Of a stretch of 64,000 nucleotides of DNA, positions 23,400-32,400 are shown one piece after another. The translations under genes and the position numbers were made by a program. The notes under the pieces were generated by a model, which was not told where the DNA came from, ran no database searches, and was given only the letters and a program-made list of their open reading frames with translations. Source of the stretch: Lobosporangium transversale (Eukaryota > Mortierellomycota > Mortierellomycetes > Mortierellales > Mortierellaceae); contig NW_019028994.1 of assembly GCF_002105155.1 (NCBI RefSeq), forward strand, positions 1-64,000, read 5' to 3'. The stretch's first letter is position 1. Each line of letters opens with the position of its first letter.

Positions 23400-23796
23400 T
23401 TTTTTTTGTTTTGTTTTGTTTTGTTTTTTTTTTTTTTTTGTTCTCTTTTAGTTTTTCATCGTCTTTTGAACTTTTTTTTATAGACACATATCTTTTGTGT
23501 ATTTTTTTATTGTCTTTTTTCTTGTTTTGTTTTCTTTACTTTTGTTTTTCTGAATATTTATGTATCTTTTTTCTTTTTTTCTTTTCTTTTCTTTTTTTTT
23601 TTGTTCTTTGTTCTTTATTCTTTGTTCTTTGTTTTTTTTTTTTGATTTTTGATTTTTGAATTTTTTTTGCTTTTTTGTTTTTTGTTTCTTTTTTTGTTTC
23701 TTTTTTTGTTTCTTTGTTTTCTTTTTTTTTTTTTGTTCTTTTTTGTTCTTTTTTTGTTCTTTTTTTTTGTTTTGTTTTCTTTTTTTTTTTTTTTTT
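23400..23796. repeat. 400-bp T-rich homopolymer-like tract
   Basis: Almost entirely T with scattered G and C (TTTTG and TTTTC units), giving spurious Phe-rich frames on one strand and Lys-rich frames on the other. Mirrored as an A-rich tract at 26428-26824. Reminiscent of an expanded poly(A)/poly(T) array; no function is evident. Confidence 0.9.
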
Positions 23797-24002
23797 GTGT
23801 GTTTCTTTTGGTAGGTGTTTGTTTTTGTCTTGATGGGTCTCGTTTGACTTTTCTTTAGTTTCATACTTCAGTTGGTGGCGTCAGCCTTTGGGTACCAGTG
23901 CCTCCTAGAGCACACCGTGAAGAGATGGCTCGGTCATCATGCCCTGGGGCTGCTTGAGGCTGTCAGGTTGTTCTGGGAGGGCTTTCAAGTGAAGCAGTCG
24001 GG

Positions 24003-24240
24003 TCGCTTTAGCGAGGCCGTTTGAGCGAGGCCGTTTGAGCGAGGCCGTTTGAGCGAGGCCGTTTGAGCGAGGCCGTTTGAGCGAGGCCGTTTGAGCGAGG
24101 CCGTTTGAGTGAGGCCGTTCGAGTGGAGTGCGACTATGCGAGTGCGACTGTTTGAGTACGGCTGTTTGAGCGAGGCCGTTCAAGTGCGGCTGTTTGAGTG
24201 GGGTCGTTTGAGTGGGGCTGTTCGAATGTGGCAGCATGGC
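24003..24240. repeat. 14-bp minisatellite, left arm
   Basis: About sixteen units of GCCGTTTGAGCGAG. The first seven or eight are nearly identical; later ones diverge toward the centre. Because 14 is not a multiple of three, three units give a 14-residue translated period. Mirrored at 25984-26221. Confidence 0.9.
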
Positions 24241-24929
24241 CGTGACTTAGACTCGAGCTATGAAGCTCAAGCTGGCTTAGATGGATCTGCACCGTTTAGA
24301 GTCTAATCGTGAAATGAAAAGAGAGAGAGACAGACAGAAGAACAAAAATCAGAACAAGAACAGTGCAGCATAGACTGAGGAAGCTAAGAAACTCAGTAGG
24401 GGTGTGTGTTTAGAGAGTGTTGCTTACCTTTCATCTTGGTCAGGAGGCCGATGGTCGGGGAGACCGAGGAGAAAAGAAAAAAAAAAAGAAGAGAGTCAAA
24501 ATTGGTCCTTTTATTTTCTTTTTCTTTTTTTTTAACAATAAAAAAAAAAGCTTGACATGTGCTGAGTGACTTCTGAAAGCGCAATATCAAAGTAATGGAT
24601 ATAATAAATATATACATGTAGCTTGCTTGTTGTACGCTCAAGAGTGACCAATAAGAATATAGAAATACAAAGAAAAAAAAGCGGCATTGCGGCTATCTAC
24701 GCGTTTTTTACGTCATTCATTTTATTTCACATGAAGAATGGGAAAGCTCTCACGGCTGGAGGTGGGAAAACAACTGTCTTCAAGCTCTGCAAGCTCATGC
24801 AAGCAGCATTCGAACCCCAACTGCTCTTGAACTATTTACTCCTGTTAGTAAAGCTGGTTTTCTTTATTCCCTTCGCCTATTCTTTCTCTTCACTCCTGAC
24901 AAGAGGTGGGATAGACTATTGTGGGAACT

Positions 24930-25016
24930 CTACCGCAGCAGGCTGCCTTTTTTCGAGAACGTGATAGAAAATAACACATGACAATCCTCAGAATACCTCT
25001 GCGCCTTTTTTTTTTT

Positions 25017-25049
<33 letters not shown>

Positions 25050-25235
25050 ATCCAATGCAATACAATGTAAAATAAATATACAATATAATTCAGGACATTA
25101 TAGTTGATCAGGGTGTGCATTTGTGATTTCTTTATTTGAAGGTGAAACCAAGTATTAACATTTGTATGTGGACCAATAAAAAGCACACAAGTGCCGGAAA
25201 TATGACATGTCTCACTTTTATCGCGTTCTGAATAG

Positions 25236-25268
<33 letters not shown>

Positions 25269-25294
25269 GAGCTGAATACAGCCTGCTGAAGCAC
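24930..25294. other. Spacer of giant inverted repeat
   Basis: The 365-bp loop is not palindromic, but it contains CAGCAGGCTG near its left edge and the complementary CAGCCTGCTG near its right edge. Next to these, GAGAACGTGATAGAAAATAA on one side resembles the reverse complement of a block near 25205-25232 on the other. It also holds opposed T- and A-rich runs (about 25008-25027 and 25237-25264). The spacer therefore looks like a diverged continuation of the arms. Confidence 0.75.
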
Positions 25295-25983
25295 AGTTCC
25301 CACAATAGTCTATCCCACCTCTTGTCAGGAGTGAAGAGAAAGAATAGGCGAAGGGAATAAAGAAAACCAGCTTTACTAACAGGAGTAAATAGTTCAAGAG
25401 CAGTTGGGGTTCGAATGCTGCTTGCATGAGCTTGCAGAGCTTGAAGACAGTTGTTTTCCCACCTCCAGCCGTGAGAGCTTTCCCATTCTTCATGTGAAAT
25501 AAAATGAATGACGTAAAAAACGCGTAGATAGCCGCAATGCCGCTTTTTTTTCTTTGTATTTCTATATTCTTATTGGTCACTCTTGAGCGTACAACAAGCA
25601 AGCTACATGTATATATTTATTATATCCATTACTTTGATATTGCGCTTTCAGAAGTCACTCAGCACATGTCAAGCTTTTTTTTTTATTGTTAAAAAAAAAG
25701 AAAAAGAAAATAAAAGGACCAATTTTGACTCTCTTCTTTTTTTTTTTCTTTTCTCCTCGGTCTCCCCGACCATCGGCCTCCTGACCAAGATGAAAGGTAA
25801 GCAACACTCTCTAAACACACACCCCTACTGAGTTTCTTAGCTTCCTCAGTCTATGCTGCACTGTTCTTGTTCTGATTTTTGTTCTTCTGTCTGTCTCTCT
25901 CTCTTTTCATTTCACGATTAGACTCTAAACGGTGCAGATCCATCTAAGCCAGCTTGAGCTTCATAGCTCGAGTCTAAGTCACG

Positions 25984-26221
25984 GCCATGCTGCCACATTC
26001 GAACAGCCCCACTCAAACGACCCCACTCAAACAGCCGCACTTGAACGGCCTCGCTCAAACAGCCGTACTCAAACAGTCGCACTCGCATAGTCGCACTCCA
26101 CTCGAACGGCCTCACTCAAACGGCCTCGCTCAAACGGCCTCGCTCAAACGGCCTCGCTCAAACGGCCTCGCTCAAACGGCCTCGCTCAAACGGCCTCGCT
26201 CAAACGGCCTCGCTAAAGCGA
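25984..26221. repeat. 14-bp minisatellite, right arm
   Basis: Mirror copy of the 24003-24240 array. Read on the plus strand it is CTCGCTCAAACGGC repeated. A 110-codon frame (25987-26319) is built mainly from it and has no recognisable domain. Confidence 0.9.
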
Positions 26222-26427
26222 CCCGACTGCTTCACTTGAAAGCCCTCCCAGAACAACCTGACAGCCTCAAGCAGCCCCAGGGCATGATGACCGAGCCATC
26301 TCTTCACGGTGTGCTCTAGGAGGCACTGGTACCCAAAGGCTGACGCCACCAACTGAAGTATGAAACTAAAGAAAAGTCAAACGAGACCCATCAAGACAAA
26401 AACAAACACCTACCAAAAGAAACACAC

Positions 26428-26824
26428 AAAAAAAAAAAAAAAAAGAAAACAAAACAAAAAAAAAGAACAAAAAAAGAACAAAAAAGAACAAAAAAAAAAA
26501 AAGAAAACAAAGAAACAAAAAAAGAAACAAAAAAAGAAACAAAAAACAAAAAAGCAAAAAAAATTCAAAAATCAAAAATCAAAAAAAAAAAACAAAGAAC
26601 AAAGAATAAAGAACAAAGAACAAAAAAAAAAAGAAAAGAAAAGAAAAAAAGAAAAAAGATACATAAATATTCAGAAAAACAAAAGTAAAGAAAACAAAAC
26701 AAGAAAAAAGACAATAAAAAAATACACAAAAGATATGTGTCTATAAAAAAAAGTTCAAAAGACGATGAAAAACTAAAAGAGAACAAAAAAAAAAAAAAAA
26801 CAAAACAAAACAAAACAAAAAAAA
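26428..26824. repeat. A-rich tract, right arm
   Basis: Mirror of the T-rich tract at 23400-23796; identical in length and in the compared interruptions. Confidence 0.9.
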
Positions 26825-26843
26825 CCTACTAACACAAAACACT

Positions 26844-27071
26844 TTAATATAGCAATAATGCATATCCAAGAGTCCGAATGGGCATATACCTACGCTGGTT
26901 CTTGAATGAGCTATGCGATGGTGGAGCCCCTTCGGCTGGGCGGGAATGGGTAAACGGGTAAATGGGTAAATGGGTTAATGGGTGTGTGTGCGGGCGTTTG
27001 CAAGGCCATGGGGCCTGACCTATCGGAGCACGATGCCAGACCACCTCCACGTGGTGTGCTCCGGACAACAT
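26844..27071 (-). CDS. Small ORF in right arm, unknown
   Basis: Mirror copy of the 75-residue frame at 23153-23380, also preceded by the TATA element. The sequence is the same in both arms, so either recent duplication or gene conversion keeps them equal. Confidence 0.3.
   Translation of the reverse strand: MLSGAHHVEVVWHRAPIGQAPWPCKRPHTHPLTHLPIYPFTHSRPAEGAPPSHSSFKNQRRYMPIRTLGYALLLY
26944..26983. repeat. 8-bp repeat, right arm
   Basis: Mirror of 23241-23280; on the plus strand it reads AAATGGGT-type octamers. Confidence 0.85.
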
Positions 27072-27133
27072 CTTGGAGAGACTTTTCGATAGTGACAAAG
27101 GAAAGTACTTTCCAAGGTGGCTAAGAGTCTGGC

Positions 27134-27141
27134 CTTATATA
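27134..27141 (-). promoter_or_regulatory. TATA box in right arm
   Basis: Mirror of the left-arm TATATAAG, directing transcription inward on the minus strand toward 27071. Confidence 0.55.
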
Positions 27142-27281
27142 GCTTAAGATAGTAGCCAGGTAAGATGTAGATAGCTCAATAGCAAACATATGCTTAATAA
27201 AAAAAACCAAGTAGTGCTGTGCAGCGGCTCCTCTCTAGATGCATCACTCAATAAGTAAACAGATATCCCTTGCGCTTTGCT

Positions 27282-29431
27282 CGTGTCGATCGTGCTTAAG
27301 GGAAGATGCCATTCTTGGGAAAAAAGAGAGCTACACAGGCAAGGGTGTCGAATTATTATTCGGATCTCAGTGACCTTGAATGTCCTTGTCCTTATTCTCT
27401 CCAAGGACTGGGTTATCTTCGCCTATCTATTCTCCTCTCCAACAAAACACTTTCCAGAAAGACATTAATAGCGTATACGCCCTTTATGTTTTGATCAAGG
27501 CGCTGTCGACCTAATGTTTCCAGGAACACTCGCAATTGCTCACTGAATACACCTGAACCTTTAATTTCATTTCATTATTCCATTTTTGAAGCGATGGCTG
27601 CTACGTGTTCCACGCGTCTCACACCTTCATCTGTCATATACGCTTCGTCTATCAAGCACCCTCGCCCTGTTTATAGCTTTCTGAACCATCCGACACCATT
27701 TCTCAGTCGGGATCTACATCAGGCGTGCAACATATGGGCCATGCAACACACCATCCGAGTTATTGCATACCGAGGCTTGGGAGTGCGTCTCAAGGGCACT
27801 TCCATTTAAAAGATTAGAATATTGTGCGAAGGCTATGGTGGGGCTTTATAAACGGCTTCCGCCCGGTAACAATAGTAAAACAACTTCTTAGTCTCCTTGA
27901 CTATCAGTCACCAAACATTTCGCGAATTACAAAACCAATGAGCGGCGGAAGATATGAGGCTGTATGACAAGATTTACAGCTCACCCCTATCGATGAGTAC
28001 ACTGCACCATATAGACCCATATAGCGTATACGATGAATTAATTTACCACTCACGTGGGGCAGACGATATTGTTGGTTTTAGTTTTAGTCACGTGTAGAGG
28101 GTTCGCCACCAACTATTTAACGAGCAACAGCTCAGGAAAATCTGGCTCCTTGTTCCTTATTTTTACACAAGAGCCATTTGAGTACTGACTGTTCTCGTCC
28201 AGGTAAAGAGCCCTCACAACGTTCGTCGTCAGTAGCCATAGATCATTAAAGGTTCCTTATTTTTACACAAGAGCCATTTGAGTACTGACTGTTCTCGTCC
28301 AGTCTTTGAGTAGTGTGTGTGTTCTTTTATTGTGTTAGAATTATTTATCTATCTGCAGCTGGAAGTGACCGGCTTCATAATCCACCAAAACGACCTAAAT
28401 CTCCTACCACATCTGCCCCTAAATTTTGCAACAATATCTTATAGTATATAAGATGTCGTCTGTCCAGAAATAAAGACCCCTCTCTTTGTCCTATTGAACT
28501 TTGGTTCCATATACATAGTAAGCTATATCAATTAGGTTAAAACATTGCATACACTTCGATTGACTTTCTTGAACAGGAGAAGAGGAGGGAAGAAGGAAAG
28601 GCAGCAAGAACTGAGATTGCTTCCAAAGTTGGCTATACCGATTGCATGAACACAGGTTGTTTTTCTTAATGCGGGTGAATTTGTCCTACTTTAGAGGGTT
28701 ACAAGCTGGAGCTGTCCCGGATACAAGAGACATTGGTCTCTCAGTTACACCAAGCTTAAATCATCAAGTTGCTGCTGAGCTCAATTTCACTACCAACCTA
28801 CATTGAATCACAATCTCCTTCATAAAAAGCATGTGTACCATGCTGAAGAAGCTTTATACTTTTGCTCTGAAACCAGTTAGAGAAAGTATAAATATTGGTA
28901 TGAATCTCGTGCACGAACAGGCCGCAAACCTGCTAGACCCTACTCCGATACATAGTCTCTATTTGACCCCCGTTTACTAAGAGACCGGTAATGATTAGTG
29001 ACATTATCCTTCCTATGCTAGCAGCTCTCTATTATGTGTAATCAATCTTTTTATTGGTACTCGAGATTTTAGAACTAGACTAAAATAAATAAATAGCATA
29101 TGATGCCGTAATCCTCATCTTTCTTTTTTGATGTGGTAGAAAAATGAATGGGTGTGGTGGGGCAAGAGAGAGTCGCTAGCTCGGATAATGGACGCAAAGA
29201 CGTCCTTTGTCGTCTTAGTATTGCATGATCATACATATAATCGACTGCAGCGAGTGGAATATAGACATCAATGGTAATAGCCCAAGAGCAAGCTGAGGCT
29301 GCCTGAGATAGTGAACCTTACCAAAGATACTGAAAGCGTGTTATTTAGCAAAAGATAGGGAGCGACTAAAATATATTTAGTAGTAAATGGGTTTAAGCAT
29401 ATATATTTATTATGAACGTTAGAGGTTTAAA
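27282..29431. other. Intergenic region with relic-like sequence
   Basis: No gene is supported. Short frames at 27306-27494 and 27594-27809 (plus) have no recognisable features. The segment at about 28333-28560 starts TGTTAG and contains TATATAAG (28445) and AAATAAA (28468), an arrangement typical of a retroelement LTR, but its 3' end and a target duplication could not be fixed. A 51-bp direct repeat lies at 28152-28302. Confidence 0.4.
28152..28302. repeat. 51-bp direct repeat, 100-bp period
   Basis: GTTCCTTATTTTTACACAAG and the following 31 bases occur at 28152-28202 and again, without a visible mismatch, at 28252-28302. The intervening 49 bp are unrelated. Confidence 0.9.
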
Positions 29432-32400
29432 CTAAGTCGCTACAAAGCTGAAGTATTGGCGTAAAGCATCCGCAAGGGTCTCGGGAAGACTGTTGATGTT
29501 CTGCAGGACCACGTAGTAGTCAAATGGGAAGGTTTCAAGATATGGGTTCAACGACAGCTTAGGCACACCATTAACGGTTGTGAAGCTAGCAGTTGTCATT
29601 TTCATAATCGACTCCTTCTCAGGCTTATTGTCCAGGATAATGAAGATCAGCATGATTTGGTGCTCAGCTGCCTGGCGGACTAACGCCTTAAGTGTGTCAT
29701 CATGGTTATCGCAAATTCCATCTGAAATAATAATTTGAAGTTGCCACAGCTCTTGAGATCGTGCTGCTCCAGATTGATTCATCTTGGCATGCTGTAACAG
29801 TGCAATTGAGGCTTCCATCATCTCCTTGACTTTGGTCTTGTGTTGATCAAATCCAAATCGCTGCAGAACCTTTGCTCCGGCCTCTCCTGTGAAGGGTTGG
29901 TCAAATGGATGGAGCAATTCAACCCGCTCTCCAAAACTCATAATGCCAATCTCCCCAACTTCCAGCTGTGAAAGCGCTTTAGAGATCAAGGCTAGCGACT
30001 CGTAAGCTAGTTGAACAGAGCGAGATTCGGACATGGAGGTAGAGTCATCAATGGCAATCATGACCTGATACTGCCGCTTCGAGGGTTTTGTACGGCGAAG
30101 CCAGATCTTGTCCTTCTTGAACTGCGAAGCAATGTAGGGGATGATCTTTTTCATGTTTAGGCGCTTTCCAGTCCTATAATCGCCCTTCAGTTTGGTTGCC
30201 TGTGTAGGCTCCAGGATCAATCGTAATTGCTCACAGAGACCAAGAGCAAGATCCTGAGTCAAATTGTCGTATTTTTGCCAAAGTGCTTGAGCCTCTTTGG
30301 GATCCCGTCCTCCTGATCTCCAATCGCCAAGAGAGGTTTCCAGCTGCTGACGAAGCGCCTCAATCTCCTCAGGCTTGAGTGGTTCATGGACGGCAGCAGC
30401 CTTATCGGCTTCTTCACGCTTCCTCTGCTCCTCTTCATCGTCATCATTCTCTTGATCCTTCTTGCGCTTGTCCATGCGCTGAGAGAAAAAAGCACCTGCC
30501 GCATTCTCAGGGTTGGTCTGCTCCATGACATCCTCATCCAGCTTAGGCTTCTGCTCCTCAGGGCCTTGGTCCATGTCCACATCTTCGTCTTTAGGGTCAA
30601 CATCCATATCTGCAAATTGATCCTCTTTTCCGTCGTCTTTCTTCATTTGTTCCTCATCAATGGCCCCTAAATCCTTGCGGTCTTGCATTTGCTGCTCATT
30701 TGCATTGCCCATAGTCTCCATGTCATACGCCTCATCATCATTTTGAAGGTATTCAAATGCCTGGTTTTCATCGACTTCCATCTCCTCACCTTCCTTTTCG
30801 GCATTCTCATCCTCCTTAGGCGTTTCCTCCGCTTCCCTTTCATCCTTTTCCTCCTCTTCAGGATCAGCAAGGTCTTGCAACTTTTGTTTCCAGTTTTTAA
30901 GCGCCTCAGCCAAGGATCGATGGGGATTTGTCTCCGGCTTCTTGAAGTTATCTTTTTCTTGTTCATTTGAGGGGCGATTTTTCTTTTGTGAGTTATCACC
31001 ACGGTCCCGAGGCTTATTCTGTTGATCCTGTTGATCCTCCATAGTTGGATCAGTTCTAGAAGATGATGTAGGCGCACTCTCCATCGAGCGTTGGCTGTCA
31101 GCTTCAGCCTTAGGATTCTCACTTGAGTTAGCCTTGCCCTGTTCACCCTCAACTCCAAACTCTTGTTTGGCCTCAGCATCTTGATCGGGCTGTTCTTCCT
31201 GCTCTGAAGACTTCACTTCATCGCCTTCTTCATTTTCTTCGTCTTCCTCCTGCTTCTGTTCCTCCATCTTTGAGCGAGCTTGTTCGTTAGGTCGTTGACG
31301 TGAGTCATCACGGGATGCTTCATCGTCCTCTTCTTCCTGCTCTTTCTCTTCGCCATCTTCCACCTCTTCATCGTTAACAATAGGCTCTGCCATCTCTTCG
31401 TCCTCATCGTTGTCAAGACCCTTCATCTCCTCATCTTCCATCTTCTCTCCTGAAGCAGTTTCTTCATCTTCCCTACCATCATCTTCATCCTCATCCTCAT
31501 CCCTACCTCCTTCATCTTTCTTGTTTTTAGGATCCTGTTGCTCTTCAACATCCATCTGGTCTTGAAAAGGCTCTTCATCAAGACCTTCATCATTGTCGTC
31601 TTCTTCTTTTTCATTACCATCCAAATTTAGATCATCAGGTAAATCCAATGTCTCTGCTTCTGGGATCTCAACTTGTTGTTGATCATCCGGTCGATGTTCG
31701 GCTGTCTCCTCCTCATTATGGTCTTCGAACTCTTCTTCTTCAGCTTCATCGTCTTCTTCTGCTTCTTGGTCCTTCCTTTCTTCATCACCACCTTCTTGGG
31801 TTTCAGCCTCTTGATTATCATCTTTACCTTTCTCCTTCTTTTCTTTCTTATTCTTTTTATCATTGATATCTTGCTTGCCAGAGTCCTCCTCATCCTTGGC
31901 AACCATATCAGATTCCTGCTCATTCTGTTCTGTTGATTTATCTTCATCAATCATCTTGTCGTTATCACGAGCATCCTCAGCTTCATCATCTCCCCACATC
32001 TTTTCATCAATGGCTTCTGGATTATCGTCGTCGACATCGCCAATAGCCTCGTCAGGCTCTTCTTTATCTTCATCGTCCTCGTCATCCTCGTTATCATCTT
32101 GATCTGAGGAAGGCTCAACGTCCTCCAAGTTGCCTTCAAAGTCGTTCTCCATTTCAATACCTTTGTCCTCTTCTTGAGTCTCTTTCTTATCCTGGTCCTC
32201 TTGCTTCTTCTCGTTCTGAGTACCAAGAACCTGCTCTTCATCCTCAATTTCATCACTAACATCCTTCCCACCTTCACCCTCACCAATACCCGTGCCTGCA
32301 ACACCTGTTTCCTCTTCACCTTCTTTCATCTCTTGCTCCATCTCTGGAATACAAAAGCCCTTGCTGAAAAGAATCGAGAAGGTATTGCAAAGGACATAGG

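Larger units (their letters stand above)
22943..24929 (+). repeat. Left arm of giant inverted repeat
   Basis: Reverse complement of 25295-27281. Every compared landmark obeys the relation left + right = 50224, with no net insertion or deletion, and every ORF in one arm has an identical mirror in the other. The arm begins at AGCAAAGCGCAAGGG and ends at GTGGGAACT; sequence diverges abruptly at both ends. From outside inward it holds a TATA box, a 75-aa ORF, an 8-bp repeat, a T-rich tract, a 14-bp minisatellite and an AT-rich inner third. No obvious target-site duplication flanks the pair. Confidence 0.95.
25295..27281 (-). repeat. Right arm of giant inverted repeat
   Basis: Reverse-complement copy of 22943-24929, same length, with all the same internal elements in mirror order. 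The outer boundary is at ...GCGCTTTGCT, after which the sequence becomes unrelated to the left flank. The right flank continues into ordinary unique intergenic DNA, which argues against a simple read-fold artefact but does not exclude it. Confidence 0.95.

Noticed and set aside
23478..23864. Lys-rich frame (minus) and Phe-rich frames (plus) in the T-rich tract, and their mirror copies
   Set aside because: They are translations of a near-homopolymer; no start context, domain or composition of a real protein.
24003..24120. Regular short repeats resembling a CRISPR array
   Set aside because: The 14-bp units are directly tandem with no unique spacers, and the genome is eukaryotic.
24720..24900. 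GGGKTT resembling a P-loop in a frame of the palindrome arm
   Set aside because: The surrounding residues do not fit any NTPase fold and the frame runs into the arm boundary; a chance match.
25385..25435. GGGGTTCGAATGC resembling a tRNA B box
   Set aside because: The flanking bases do not form a T-arm stem and no cloverleaf or A box could be drawn.
31648..32102. Plus-strand frames opposite the midasin acidic region
   Set aside because: Antisense shadows of GAA/GAT-rich codons in a well-supported gene.
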